Shown in pieces: positions 1-9,211 of a stretch of DNA of 64,000 bases; position 1 is the stretch's first letter; the number at the start of each line of letters is the position of its first letter. This stretch comes from Cryomorphaceae bacterium BACL11 MAG-121001-bin54. Its GTDB lineage: Bacteria > Bacteroidota > Bacteroidia > Flavobacteriales > BACL11. The DNA lies in assembly GCA_905182255.1 (NCBI GenBank), contig CAJJAH010000002.1:186001-250000 (forward strand), in the 5' to 3' direction. The translations under genes were made by a program, and so were the position numbers. The notes under the pieces were generated by a model. That model was not told the DNA's origin. It saw nothing but the letters and a program-made list of their open reading frames with translations, and did no database searches.

Positions 1-281
1 CACATGGCGAGCCAATTCCAACAAAAGAAGGTGAAATACCAACTAGTAATACAATTCCATTAAACGAATTACAAACTGGAACTAAAGGAAATGTCATGGG
101 CGTTAGTATGGATGAAAAAGCATTTTTGGATTATCTTACACAATTAAATATTAGAATTGGCTCTAAGATAGAGCTTTTAGAGAAAATTATTTTTGACCAA
201 TCAATAAGTATTAAAATTGAAAATACAACTCAGCACATCAGCAATGATGTTGCAAAATACCTTTTAATAAAAATAAGCTAA
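1..281 (+). CDS. DtxR/MntR-family metal-dependent transcriptional regulator, C-terminal part (5' end outside window)
   Basis: The frame is open from the window edge and ends with TAA at 279-281; the gene starts upstream of the window. The visible part begins HGEPIPTKEGEIP, which matches the junction after the metal-binding and dimerisation domain of DtxR/MntR/IdeR proteins. The rest reads as the FeoA/SH3-like C-terminal domain (L.EL..G..G.V..V....KAFLDYLTQLNIRIGSKIELLE). The family represses metal uptake genes when loaded with Mn2+ or Fe2+. A ZIP metal transporter begins 3 nt downstream, so the two are almost certainly co-transcribed, giving a regulator-transporter pair. The DNA-binding N-terminal domain cannot be checked here. 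An internal ATG at 96 is not the real start, because homology runs upstream of it. Confidence 0.82.
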   Translation, partial: HGEPIPTKEGEIPTSNTIPLNELQTGTKGNVMGVSMDEKAFLDYLTQLNIRIGSKIELLEKIIFDQSISIKIENTTQHISNDVAKYLLIKIS

Positions 282-284
282 TAA

Positions 285-1151
285 ATGGAAAATTACGAAT
301 TATACAAATGGTTTATAATACAAACACCAGTAATGCAAGCACTTTATGCAGGGCTTTTCACTTGGGGGTTAACAGCATTAGGTGCAGCATTAGTTTTTCT
401 TTTCAATACTAGCAACCGTAAAGCACTTGATATGTCCTTAGGATTTACTGGAGGCGTAATGATTGCAGCTAGCTTCTGGTCACTTCTATCTCCTGCTATT
501 GCTTATGTTGAAATGCAAAATGAGATGGGAATATCTAACTCACCTTCATGGCTAGCTCCAGCAATAGGTTTCTTTTTAGGAGCTTCATTTCTTTTTGTAT
601 TAGATAAAATTATACCTCATCTGCATATTTTTGCCAAAAGAGAAGAAGCCGAAGGCGTGGAAACTAATTGGCGTAAAACCATTCTTTTAGTATTAGCAAT
701 TGCCTTACACAATATACCTGAAGGATTAGCAGTTGGAGTTGCATTTGGTGCACTTGCTAACCCTGAAATTTTAGGAATGGAAGGCCATTCAGTTTTTACT
801 ATGGGGTCAGCAATAGCATTAGCAATAGGTATTGGTATTCAGAATTTCCCTGAAGGCTTTGCAGTATCTATGCCCTTAAGAAGACAAGGATTAAGCAAAT
901 GGAAATCATGGAAATGGGGACAGCTATCTGCTATTGTAGAACCTATTTTTGCTGTAATTGGCGCTGCAATTGTAATGCAAGTACTTCCTATTTTACCATA
1001 CGCACTTTCATTTGCAGCTGGGGCTATGATATTCATTGTGGTAGAGGAAGTAATTCCTGAAAGCCAAAGAGGTGGAAACACTGACTTAGCAACAATGGGA
1101 CTAATAGCAGGCTTTATAGTTATGATGGTATTGGATGTAGCGTTAGGTTAG
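285..1151 (+). CDS. ZIP-family metal (zinc/manganese/iron) transporter
   Basis: This 288-residue inner-membrane protein has about eight hydrophobic segments. It carries the two signature ZIP half-sites, HNIPEGLAVGVAFG (about residue 142) and QNFPEGFAVSMPL (about residue 188), whose His/Asn/Glu residues bind the transported divalent metal in TM4 and TM5. Conserved glycines and acidic residues near the C-terminus (FIVVEEVIPESQ) are also typical. The family imports Zn2+, Fe2+ or Mn2+ into the cytoplasm; the substrate cannot be fixed from sequence. It starts 3 nt after the metalloregulator stop codon, so it is probably under that regulator's control. Its length is normal for the bacterial ZupT/gufA-like branch. 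Confidence 0.88.
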   Translation: MENYELYKWFIIQTPVMQALYAGLFTWGLTALGAALVFLFNTSNRKALDMSLGFTGGVMIAASFWSLLSPAIAYVEMQNEMGISNSPSWLAPAIGFFLGASFLFVLDKIIPHLHIFAKREEAEGVETNWRKTILLVLAIALHNIPEGLAVGVAFGALANPEILGMEGHSVFTMGSAIALAIGIGIQNFPEGFAVSMPLRRQGLSKWKSWKWGQLSAIVEPIFAVIGAAIVMQVLPILPYALSFAAGAMIFIVVEEVIPESQRGGNTDLATMGLIAGFIVMMVLDVALG

Positions 1152-1210
1152 ATTTTAGTTTAAGTCCAAATACATGAAATATTTCTAACTAATATATAAC
1201 ATCTATATAC

Positions 1211-1218
1211 TATCTTTG
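1211..1218 (+). promoter_or_regulatory. -7 promoter box TATCTTTG of smpB
   Basis: TATCTTTG matches the Bacteroidota -7 consensus TAnnTTTG. It ends 4 nt before the smpB ATG, so the predicted transcription start falls on or beside the start codon and the mRNA would be leaderless. Confidence 0.6.
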
Positions 1219-1222
1219 CAAT

Positions 1223-1675
1223 ATGTCAAGCAAAATCAACATTAAAAATCGTAAAGCTAGCTTTGAATATGAATTCATAGCTACTTTTGTTGCTGGTATT
1301 TCTCTATTAGGAACAGAAATAAAATCGATTCGCAATAATAAAGCCAATATTTCAGATGCACATTGCGTTTTTATCAATGATGAATTATATGTTAAAAGCC
1401 TGCACATTGCTGAATATACTAATGGAGGTTATATTAACCATGAGCCAAAAAGAGACCGTAAGCTTTTACTTAACCGACAAGAACTCAACAAAATGTTAGG
1501 GAAAGTAACCGAAAAAGGGAACTCTATTATTCCTATTCGTCTATTCATTAACGAAAAAGGAAAAGCTAAACTAGAAATTGCTTTAGCTAAAGGTAAAAAG
1601 GTTTACGATAAAAGAGAAAGCATTAAAGAAAAAGACCAAAAACGCGATATTGCGAGAATCAGAAATATGAGATGA
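1223..1675 (+). CDS. smpB: SsrA-binding protein SmpB
   Basis: SmpB binds tmRNA and brings it to stalled ribosomes for trans-translation. The 150-residue length is normal. Family hallmarks are visible in order: NRKASFEYEFIATFVAGISLLGTEIKSIR (N-terminal beta-barrel, tmRNA-binding face), a loop with HCVFINDELYV, HEPKRDRKLLL, and the basic C-terminal tail KGKKVYDKRESIKEKDQKR that enters the ribosomal decoding centre. The start is supported by the preceding -7 box. Its stop overlaps the start region of the next gene (ATGATGAAC), suggesting co-transcription with an unrelated lipoprotein gene. No tmRNA gene is visible nearby. Confidence 0.96.
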   Translation: MSSKINIKNRKASFEYEFIATFVAGISLLGTEIKSIRNNKANISDAHCVFINDELYVKSLHIAEYTNGGYINHEPKRDRKLLLNRQELNKMLGKVTEKGNSIIPIRLFINEKGKAKLEIALAKGKKVYDKRESIKEKDQKRDIARIRNMR

Positions 1676-3135
1676 TGAACAAATACTTTTTCCTTCTAAT
1701 TACACTACTACTTTTTGCTTGCAAAAAAGATCTAATGGATAATGGCACAAGCGCTACTTTGCATTTTTCAAATGATACTATAATTTTTGATACTGCTTTT
1801 CATTCCATAGGAACACCTACAAAAACACTCACCATCTATAATCGTAATAGCTTCACTGTCCTTACAGATATTTCATTAAACTTAATAAATGGAGGTAGTT
1901 TCAGGATGAATGTGGATGGTGTTGCAGGAAACAACCACAATGCAATTGAAATCCCTGCTAAGGATAGTATTTTTATTTTCTTAGAAGTTACACCAAACCT
2001 AAACGGAAGTAATGACTTCTTACTTACCAGTGATATAGAATTTACTACAGGAACAAAAAAACAAGATGTCAAATTAGTTTCTCCAGCTAGAAATGCAAAT
2101 TTTCATTTACCACAGGATAATATTTTTACTAACGGAACTGATAGCGTCAACTATAGATACTTTTCAATAAAAGGAAATAAAACTTGGACAAATGATTTAC
2201 CCCATGTTGTTTATGGATACGTAGTAATTGAACCCAATGCCACCTTAACTATTGAGGAGGGTAGCCAGGTCTATTTTCATAATAATTCAGGAATGTTTGT
2301 TGGAAACCCTATTTTAATATCAGAGAATGGAAACCCACCTGCAAATAACGGAACACTAATCATTGATGGAAGCCTAAGTAATGAAGTTACTATACAAGGC
2401 GATCGATTGGACCCTTGGTACAAAAACACACCCGGTCAATGGAATGGAATACACTTTGTTCCAGGAAGCATAAATAGTAGTATTGATTATGCAGTAATCA
2501 GCAATGGAACTACTGCAATACGAGTCGATTCTGTAGCTAATAACATGCCAACAGTCAGTATTACTAATACGATTATTAAAAACATGTCATCCATTGGAAT
2601 TTTAGGGCAAGGAGCAAATATTAGTGCTACTAATACAATAGTGAGTAGCTGCGGACAATATGCTGTTGCTTGTAATATTGGTGGAACTTATAATTTCACC
2701 CATTGTACCTTTGCAAATTATCCAGGTGTAAACAACCCTCACAACACCCCTTCAGTTCTCCTAAATAATTCTTATGAAGATAAAGATGGTAATTTACAGA
2801 TCCGTGATTTAAATGCAGCAAATTTTACCAATTGTATTATTGACGGGTCATTATCAACTGAAGTGAGTTTTCCGGAAGATGAAATAGGTGTTTTTAATTA
2901 TAACTTCAATCATTGCATTATAAAACTAGATCCTACAATTAATACTGATAACTCACATTATAGCAATGTTATCATTAATCAATCACCAAAATTTGAGAAT
3001 GATGCAGAAAGTGATTTTCATTTAATAGAAGGCTCTCCAGCTATTGATGCTGGTAAAACAACTCCAGTATTAGATGATATTGAAGGTAACGCTAGAAACA
3101 ATGCTGATATAGGTGCTTTTGAGTTTATTGAATAA
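1672..3135 (+). CDS. Secreted lipoprotein with right-handed beta-helix / choice-of-anchor-like domain
   Basis: The 487-residue product begins with a lipoprotein signal (MNKYFFLLITLLLFAC), giving a lipidated Cys near residue 17. The N-terminal part (about 25-140) resembles a DUF1573/choice-of-anchor beta-sandwich. Residues about 150-480 are rich in N, T, I and G, with repeated short strands such as TVSITNTIIKNMSSIGILG and NFTHCTFANYPG, typical of parallel beta-helix proteins. It ends with SPAIDAGKTTPVLDDIEGNAR, the classic terminal motif of choice-of-anchor Q proteins. ATG occurs twice at the start (1672 and 1675); either may be used. The function is unknown, probably carbohydrate or surface binding. 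It ends 0 nt from the convergent next gene. Confidence 0.75.
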   Translation: MMNKYFFLLITLLLFACKKDLMDNGTSATLHFSNDTIIFDTAFHSIGTPTKTLTIYNRNSFTVLTDISLNLINGGSFRMNVDGVAGNNHNAIEIPAKDSIFIFLEVTPNLNGSNDFLLTSDIEFTTGTKKQDVKLVSPARNANFHLPQDNIFTNGTDSVNYRYFSIKGNKTWTNDLPHVVYGYVVIEPNATLTIEEGSQVYFHNNSGMFVGNPILISENGNPPANNGTLIIDGSLSNEVTIQGDRLDPWYKNTPGQWNGIHFVPGSINSSIDYAVISNGTTAIRVDSVANNMPTVSITNTIIKNMSSIGILGQGANISATNTIVSSCGQYAVACNIGGTYNFTHCTFANYPGVNNPHNTPSVLLNNSYEDKDGNLQIRDLNAANFTNCIIDGSLSTEVSFPEDEIGVFNYNFNHCIIKLDPTINTDNSHYSNVIINQSPKFENDAESDFHLIEGSPAIDAGKTTPVLDDIEGNARNNADIGAFEFIE

Positions 3136-4140
3136 TTATAGCTCTCTTAAAAAATCTACTGTATCCACCCCATCTGCATAATCCCAAAGGTTAGGTTGTT
3201 GAGTATTTCCAAAAGGAATATCTTTTTTTGAAACTACACATTGCAATTGTTCTGCATTTTTTTCAATAAACTGCTCAACAGTCTCTACATCATCATAATA
3301 TTCATAATACAACATTGCTACTGGTGAAAATAAAGATTTATCCTCTTTCATAAGTAAAAATCCATTTTCAACCAATTTATTACTTCCCATAAGAAATATA
3401 GCTTTATTATAATCGTAATTATTTCCGTATTTCTTATGTTCTACTAAATGAGAATAATGGAAAAATGCTTCAAACAATTTATTTAATTCATATCCCCTAG
3501 GTAAGAATAATTTAGACACATTACGACATCCTAATCCAAAATATGAAAATACATCATTAGAAAGGTACTTTAACTGCAAGGTTGACTCACTCCCATCCAA
3601 AACAGCAACTGACCTTCTATTCTTACGAATTATCTTTTTCACCCCTTTAAAGTAATAATCAAAATACTGTGCTGAATTATCACTTCCAGTAGCAATCACA
3701 CCATCAAACTTTCTGTTTTTTACATCATCAATAAAAGCGATAAACTGCTTAAATTCAGAGTTAATTCTTAATAGTTTATTAATAATAACTTTTAAGAGCA
3801 CATTATCAGTACTGGACATTTTAACAACTACTTTATGTCCTGAAATAAGGACAGTAAGAAAATCATGAAAACCTACCAAAGGGATATTACCTGCCATAAT
3901 GATAAGTACTTTTTTTGGCATGGAAATTTCTTTAAGTTTGTATGGTTTTATCCATGCAACAAGCATATCTACTTTTAACTGCTCACTCCATGTATTTAGG
4001 GATTTATCAATATTCTCCATAGTAAACCATGGGTTAACTAATGTCGCCATATTTAACTCTTTTTCTGCCTCTTTATATATATCAGTTTTTAGATATTCGC
4101 CTAGTTCGGTAAATGCCCTTATTCTTGCTTCTAAATTCAT
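3136..4140 (-). CDS. LuxC-like acyl-CoA reductase
   Basis: The 334-residue protein matches the LuxC/acyl-CoA reductase branch of the aldehyde-dehydrogenase fold that is common in Bacteroidota. A nucleotide-binding segment is visible (KKVLIIMAGNIPLVGFHDFL, about 77-96), as is the presumptive catalytic cysteine in YFGLGCRNVSKLFLPRGY (about 200-217). The expected reaction is NADPH-dependent reduction of a fatty acyl thioester to an aldehyde. No lux operon partners are present, so bioluminescence is not implied; the biological role in non-luminous Bacteroidota is not known to me. A TATTTTTG -7 box ends 4 nt before the ATG. Confidence 0.8.
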   Translation of the reverse strand: MNLEARIRAFTELGEYLKTDIYKEAEKELNMATLVNPWFTMENIDKSLNTWSEQLKVDMLVAWIKPYKLKEISMPKKVLIIMAGNIPLVGFHDFLTVLISGHKVVVKMSSTDNVLLKVIINKLLRINSEFKQFIAFIDDVKNRKFDGVIATGSDNSAQYFDYYFKGVKKIIRKNRRSVAVLDGSESTLQLKYLSNDVFSYFGLGCRNVSKLFLPRGYELNKLFEAFFHYSHLVEHKKYGNNYDYNKAIFLMGSNKLVENGFLLMKEDKSLFSPVAMLYYEYYDDVETVEQFIEKNAEQLQCVVSKKDIPFGNTQQPNLWDYADGVDTVDFLREL

Positions 4141-4144
4141 TTGA

Positions 4145-4152
4145 CAAAAATA
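4145..4152 (-). promoter_or_regulatory. -7 promoter box TATTTTTG upstream of the acyl-CoA reductase gene
   Basis: On the minus strand TATTTTTG (TAnnTTTG) is followed by TCAA and then the ATG at 4140. The spacing is 4 nt, the same as for smpB, so the transcript should be leaderless. Confidence 0.55.
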
Positions 4153-4187
4153 CTAATAACCAAAATAGGAAACCATAAACTATAAAC

Positions 4188-4195
4188 TATCTTTG
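4188..4195 (+). promoter_or_regulatory. -7 promoter box TATCTTTG of the gene starting at 4200
   Basis: TATCTTTG fits TAnnTTTG exactly and is separated from the ATG by CCTT (4 nt). It and the minus-strand box at 4145-4152 form a compact divergent promoter region of only 59 nt between the two start codons. Confidence 0.6.
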
Positions 4196-4199
4196 CCTT

Positions 4200-5081
4200 A
4201 TGCGAAAAATATTTTTAATTATTTTTACTCTTATAAGTATTCTATGTTTTTCTCAAAAAGGAAACAATAGATTAATTGCTGAATATGAAGATACCTTAAA
4301 AGTAATGGCACACAAGATAATGAATGCAGAAACAGAAGCTGATAAATACTTAGCCAATACCGCATTTATATATAATCTTAAGGAAGTACTTCAATATGAG
4401 AAATCCTTTAAATTTCCTTTTGATTCTTTACCCAGTATTGCACGAATAATATCACCTGACAATACTTTTCGTATTTTTAACTGGCTACTAAAAAGAGACA
4501 ATGGAGCTTACGAATACTATGCAATTGTGCATTATCATAACAAAAAGCGTAAACGTTATGAAATTATTTCTTTAGAGGATAATTCTGCTAATATTCGCAA
4601 TACTGAACATGAAGATTTGGATGCTAAAAATTGGTATGGTGGACTATACTATCAAATTGCTTACATAAAAAAAGCAGGTAGAAAATACTACACCTTACTT
4701 GGATGGGATGGGAATGACAGCTACAGCACGAAAAAAATAATTGATGTGATGTACTTTTCAGGAAAAAATAAAATAAAATTCGGACTTCCTATTTTTAAAA
4801 AAAATAAAAAAGAAAGTCAAAAGAGAATAGTTATTGAATATGATGCTAAAACAAGTGTGAGTGTAAAATATAAACAGAAAGAACAAAGGATAGTCTTTAA
4901 TCACTTAGTTCCTCCAAGAAAAGATTTAGAAGGACTTGAAGAATATTATATTCCTGAAGGAACCTTTAATGCATATCAATATAAAAAAGGGAAATGGTGG
5001 CTACAGCAAGATATTGACATCAGAAATCAGCAAAAAGTAAATAGAATTAAGAAACCAAAGAGAGGCTTAATACCAAGATAG
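4200..5081 (+). CDS. Exported protein of unknown function (Bacteroidota)
   Basis: The 293-residue protein has a cleavable signal peptide (MRKIFLIIFTLISILCFSQ, cut after SQ) and is therefore periplasmic or surface exposed. The mature part is hydrophilic and basic, with motifs such as YYTLLGWDGNDSYSTKKIIDV and EYDAKTSVSVKYK that I recognise only as features of conserved, uncharacterised Bacteroidota proteins. It starts 4 nt after a -7 box, and its stop codon is followed immediately by the rnhB ATG, so rnhB is probably read from the same promoter. No catalytic motif is apparent, and I cannot assign a function. Confidence 0.7.
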   Translation: MRKIFLIIFTLISILCFSQKGNNRLIAEYEDTLKVMAHKIMNAETEADKYLANTAFIYNLKEVLQYEKSFKFPFDSLPSIARIISPDNTFRIFNWLLKRDNGAYEYYAIVHYHNKKRKRYEIISLEDNSANIRNTEHEDLDAKNWYGGLYYQIAYIKKAGRKYYTLLGWDGNDSYSTKKIIDVMYFSGKNKIKFGLPIFKKNKKESQKRIVIEYDAKTSVSVKYKQKEQRIVFNHLVPPRKDLEGLEEYYIPEGTFNAYQYKKGKWWLQQDIDIRNQQKVNRIKKPKRGLIPR

Positions 5082-5678
5082 ATGTTAAAAAGTTTTTCTG
5101 AAAATAAAATAATTGCAGGATGTGATGAGGCAGGTAGAGGGTGCTTAGCTGGCCCAGTAGTTGCTGCTGCAGTAATACTTCCAAAAGGATTCAAAAATAA
5201 GATCCTAAACGACAGTAAAGTTCTATCGGAAAAAAGTAGAAATCTACTACGTAAGACTATTGAAAAACAAGCTATTTCTTGGGCAATAGGAATTGCTAGT
5301 GCTGATGAAATTGATAAAATAAATATTCTTAATGCTTCATTCCTTGCTATGCATAGGGCTATTCAAAAGTTAGAGATTGAAGCGGAACTACTTATAATTG
5401 ATGGTAATCGTTTTAACCCTTACCCTAATATCCCGCATAAATGTATTATTAAGGGAGATGGAAAATTTATGTCAATAGCTGCTGCATCAGTTTTAGCAAA
5501 AACTTATCGAGATCAGATAATGATAGATCTAGATCTAAATTCTCCAGATTATTATTGGAAAAACAACAAGGGATACCCTACTAAACAGCATAGAAAAGCA
5601 ATACAAGAAATTGGCATAAATAAGCAACACAGAAAAACTTTTCAACTACTTACCAATCAATTTACTTTATCCCTTTAA
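5082..5678 (+). CDS. rnhB: Ribonuclease HII
   Basis: RNase HII removes ribonucleotides misincorporated in DNA and RNA primers. The N-terminal motif [21 protein letters not shown] (about 13-33) contains the first catalytic Asp and Glu. LIIDGNRF supplies the next acidic residue, and [24 protein letters not shown] holds the conserved K.D....IAAASI.AK..RD motif. At 198 residues it is of normal length. It starts directly after the stop codon of the upstream exported-protein gene, consistent with a two-gene transcript. Confidence 0.96.
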   Translation: MLKSFSENKIIAGCDEAGRGCLAGPVVAAAVILPKGFKNKILNDSKVLSEKSRNLLRKTIEKQAISWAIGIASADEIDKINILNASFLAMHRAIQKLEIEAELLIIDGNRFNPYPNIPHKCIIKGDGKFMSIAAASVLAKTYRDQIMIDLDLNSPDYYWKNNKGYPTKQHRKAIQEIGINKQHRKTFQLLTNQFTLSL

Positions 5679-5714
5679 ATTATTAATTTTGGAGTAATAT
5701 TTTCAAATATATCT

Positions 5715-8342
5715 ATGCTTAGTAAAATCCTTAAAATTACCATTCCATTAATACTAATTTCTATTATAATATTGATAGCGTTCAATAGCTATAAACAAGT
5801 TACAAGAAACACTGAAAACCCATTAAATATTATTCCAACAAATGCAGCTTTAATTCTACAATGTAATGATGCAAATAATTTATATACAAACTTAAATTCT
5901 GCAGATATTTGGGGACATTTACGTAACATAAGTATAATAGATAACATAAGTAATCAAATTCAAGAAATCAGTAGTTTTTATAATAAAAACTCCCTTATTT
6001 TTAAAGATAATACACTTTTTATTTCCTTCCATAAAGTAGGAGCTAGTAATAGTGGTTTACTTTTTAGCAGTACTTTTGATAGAAATTCGATTGCTAGCAA
6101 CATTCAAATAAACACTTTACTTGGAAATCTAGTAAAAGAAGGAGAATACAACAATCAATCCTTGTTTGAATTAAAACATAACGACAATGTATTATTTGTA
6201 AGTTTTAAAAGTGACATTGTATTCTTTTCAGAAAATAAAATGTTAGTTGAAGATGCAATACGAGCTAGTGTATCTGATGAAAAATTGTTGCTTGATCCAA
6301 ATTTTAACACTGCATATAAAACTATAAATAAATCAGCAGAGATAAATTTATTTTTTAATTATAATTCCTTAATTAAATACACAAATATATTTACAAATGA
6401 ATCACTTGCTATATCTGATTTTTCTGGATGGACCGCTACCGATTTAAATGTAAATAATAAGATAATCTCAGCAAATGGATTTAGCACCTTCAATAAGAGC
6501 AATATAAACTATACTGATATATTTAGTAACCAATCAGCAGAAAACATAAACATAATAGATGTAATTCCTGAGAACACTACCCTTTTACTAACTATAGGCT
6601 ATGATAATGCCAAGAAATTTTTTGACAAAAAAAATAAAATACTTCAATACCAAAATAATTTCTGGAGCTGGAATAAACATAGAAAACTTATCCTTGATAG
6701 CTCTAATGTAAACTATAATGAATTTATCAATGAATTGCAAAAAGAAGCAGGTATTTTTAATACCTCAGCTAATCTAAGTGAAAAACAGCGATATGCTTTT
6801 TTTAAAACTAATAATTCGATTACAGCAATTAGCTTATTACAAGGATTAATTACTGATAAGAAAACATATGAAAAATATAATATAAATAAAGTAAATGACG
6901 CTAATATCACAGCCCAATTATTTGGAGATATATTTAACAGCACTACTCCATACTTTATTACTATTGAGGATTATTTTATTTTTGGTTCAAGCAAAGCTTC
7001 ATTAGAGTATTTGATTGATAACTATAAAAGTAATAATACTTTATCTAGAAGTAAACATTTTAATGATTACATTAGTTATTTGTCTTCAAAATCAAATTTA
7101 TTCTTCTATATTAATCCTGGAAAATCAGCGATATCTCTTAAAGAGAAATTACAAACTAGTTATGGGCAAAATCTAGACTTTAATCTTGATTCACTAGAAA
7201 AATTCACTGCTTTTACAGTGCAAATGTCCAGAAAAAAAGATTTACTTTTAAACAACATTAATATGTTTTATGATTCTGATTTTAAAGAAGCTATAAATGA
7301 AGAATGGTTCTTGCAATTAGATACCAATGTTAGCATGCATCCTCAATTTGTATTCAATCATTTCACTAAAGAAAAAATGATAGTAGTTCAAAATAATAAC
7401 AATAAAGTGTTTGCAATTAATTCTAAAGGAGAGGAGATGTGGAATATTCAATTAAATTCAAAAATACTTGGAGATATATCAAGCATTGATTTCTATCAAA
7501 ACAATAAATACCAATGTTTGTTTAATACAGAAAGCAAGTTATATTTAATAGACAGAAATGGTGAAAATGTAAATGAATTCCCTATAAATTTAAGTTGTAA
7601 TACAAGTTTTGGTCATTCTTTATTTGACTATAATAATAATAGAAAATACCGTATTCTAATTGTGGGAGAAGATAATAATATCTACAATTTAAACAAAAAA
7701 GGAAAAGAAATTAAAGGATGGAAATATGAGAATAATAATAATAATAGGATAAATAAAAAACTACAGCACTTTAAGGTGGGAACTAGAGACTATATACTTG
7801 CTGAATGCAATGGTAGTAATACTCAATTATTAGCAATTAATGGAAGTGAAAGAGTGAAATTTGAAAAAGATATTTTATTTAATGGAAATACTATCAGTAT
7901 AGATGAAGAAGGAACACTATATACTATTACCAATGAAGGAAAACTATGGAGAGGATATCTAGATGGAAATAGCAGTCAACTTACATTACCTGATTTAGCT
8001 ACTAATTCTTTATTCGTTGTTAATGAATCAGAAAAGGAAAAACAATTTATTTACACTAACAATAATAGAATATTTATTCTTAACTCTAATTTTGAAACTA
8101 TCAATACTATCGACCTTACAAATAATATCACAAACTTATTGATAAATAATAAAGATGTAATTTTTACTACTAAAGATGAATTATATCTATGGAATACTGA
8201 TGGATTTTTAGAAGGCTTCCCCATTAAAAGTGATGGCTATTTTAATATTGAAGATATAGATAATAATGGAAAAATAAATCTGATAAATACTAAAAATGGA
8301 TTTATCTATAATTATGAGTTAAAAGACTATTTAAATAAATAA
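5715..8342 (+). CDS. Membrane-anchored DUF3352-like protein with beta-propeller-like C-terminal half
   Basis: The 875-residue protein has one N-terminal membrane anchor or uncleaved signal (ITIPLILISIIILIAFNSY) and no lipobox. The segment NIIPTNAALILQCNDANNLY opens a region resembling DUF3352 proteins, with repeated blocks containing FISF and VLFVSF strands. From about residue 560 it switches to short strand-turn repeats (FAINSKGEEMWNIQL, LYLIDRNGENVNEF, IYNLNKKGKEIKGW, LYLWNTDGFLEGFPI) that look like PQQ/WD-type propeller blades. It is very rich in Asn, Lys and Ile, following the local AT bias. The role is unknown. Its 3' end overlaps the convergent neighbour by 16 nt. Confidence 0.68.
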   Translation: MLSKILKITIPLILISIIILIAFNSYKQVTRNTENPLNIIPTNAALILQCNDANNLYTNLNSADIWGHLRNISIIDNISNQIQEISSFYNKNSLIFKDNTLFISFHKVGASNSGLLFSSTFDRNSIASNIQINTLLGNLVKEGEYNNQSLFELKHNDNVLFVSFKSDIVFFSENKMLVEDAIRASVSDEKLLLDPNFNTAYKTINKSAEINLFFNYNSLIKYTNIFTNESLAISDFSGWTATDLNVNNKIISANGFSTFNKSNINYTDIFSNQSAENINIIDVIPENTTLLLTIGYDNAKKFFDKKNKILQYQNNFWSWNKHRKLILDSSNVNYNEFINELQKEAGIFNTSANLSEKQRYAFFKTNNSITAISLLQGLITDKKTYEKYNINKVNDANITAQLFGDIFNSTTPYFITIEDYFIFGSSKASLEYLIDNYKSNNTLSRSKHFNDYISYLSSKSNLFFYINPGKSAISLKEKLQTSYGQNLDFNLDSLEKFTAFTVQMSRKKDLLLNNINMFYDSDFKEAINEEWFLQLDTNVSMHPQFVFNHFTKEKMIVVQNNNNKVFAINSKGEEMWNIQLNSKILGDISSIDFYQNNKYQCLFNTESKLYLIDRNGENVNEFPINLSCNTSFGHSLFDYNNNRKYRILIVGEDNNIYNLNKKGKEIKGWKYENNNNNRINKKLQHFKVGTRDYILAECNGSNTQLLAINGSERVKFEKDILFNGNTISIDEEGTLYTITNEGKLWRGYLDGNSSQLTLPDLATNSLFVVNESEKEKQFIYTNNNRIFILNSNFETINTIDLTNNITNLLINNKDVIFTTKDELYLWNTDGFLEGFPIKSDGYFNIEDIDNNGKINLINTKNGFIYNYELKDYLNK

Positions 8343-9199
8343 CTTAAACTTACATAAGGGATTAATTTGAAATCAATTTTTTCTAAAGGCAATTGCACCC
8401 CTCCTCTAATCAAAACTGAATTATATAACTTATTCTTACTAAATTTTCTAAACATTAACTCGGTTGAAATTTGTGGTATAAACTCTCTTTCTTTAGTCGG
8501 AAAATAAATCAATCCAGAACTAGCACCTACATAAAATTTATTTAGCAGTTCATAGTGATAACCAATACTAGCGCCACTAAATACAAATGAAGTATTTACT
8601 TCTGAAAATATTACAGATCTTTTCTTAAAATAGAAAGCTCCTATTCCAGTTAAATAAGGCAAGCCATAATTATGTACAAAGTATAGTTGTTTGTTTGGTT
8701 GATCAATTTTATCGTAATTATAAAGCTCATATTTTTCTATTAAATCAATTAATAGAGATGCATAATTAGGATTGGTAGCATAACCTGCTTTTTTTAGGCC
8801 CCTAGCCCACTTCTTGTAATCTGATTTTTTATATGTAAACAAGAAAGAATAACGCCCTCTTTCTGATAAGAAAAGAGAATGATCTCTATATGACTCTGAT
8901 ACTTTACTATACTTTCTAAAACATTCTCCTTTTTCATCATCATCTACAATAATAGTTTTTCCATTCCAATTACTATGACACTTAATTCCAAAATGATTTT
9001 TCCCATCTACTGCTAAGCGACTTTCTCCATTTCCACTCTCTAATATTCCTTGTGCCAGAGTAATAGAAGCAGGAATACTATACTTATTCATTTCAACTAC
9101 AGCAATACTGCTATACTTTGAGATATAGCTATCAGTCTTATTTTGAGAAAAACCTAATAATGAGAAAAATAAAAATAAAAAAAATAAGTATTTTTTCAT
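8327..9199 (-). CDS. Secreted glucosaminidase (FlgJ/AcmA-type) with a beta-rich C-terminal extension
   Basis: After a signal peptide (cleavage after GFSQN), residues about 25-155 form a glycoside-hydrolase 73-type glucosaminidase domain: SKYSSIAVVEMNKYSIPASITLAQGILESGNGES carries the catalytic Glu, and HFGIKCH and WARGLKKAGYATNPNYA are also characteristic. The family cleaves N-acetylglucosaminyl bonds in peptidoglycan. The Bacteroidota enzymes I know usually end in a LysM domain. Here the last ~120 residues instead alternate polar and aromatic residues and end LSYLFK, resembling strands of a small outer-membrane barrel. A TATATTTG box ends 4 nt before the start. Confidence 0.82.
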   Translation of the reverse strand: MKKYLFFLFLFFSLLGFSQNKTDSYISKYSSIAVVEMNKYSIPASITLAQGILESGNGESRLAVDGKNHFGIKCHSNWNGKTIIVDDDEKGECFRKYSKVSESYRDHSLFLSERGRYSFLFTYKKSDYKKWARGLKKAGYATNPNYASLLIDLIEKYELYNYDKIDQPNKQLYFVHNYGLPYLTGIGAFYFKKRSVIFSEVNTSFVFSGASIGYHYELLNKFYVGASSGLIYFPTKEREFIPQISTELMFRKFSKNKLYNSVLIRGGVQLPLEKIDFKLIPYVSLSYLFK

Positions 9200-9203
9200 G
9201 ACA

Positions 9204-9211
9204 CAAATATA
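9204..9211 (-). promoter_or_regulatory. -7 promoter box TATATTTG of the glucosaminidase gene
   Basis: TATATTTG on the minus strand is followed by TGTC and then the ATG at 9199: the same 4-nt spacing as other boxes here. The upstream PLP-enzyme gene ends only 12 nt before this start codon, so the box overlaps that gene's 3' end. Confidence 0.5.
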
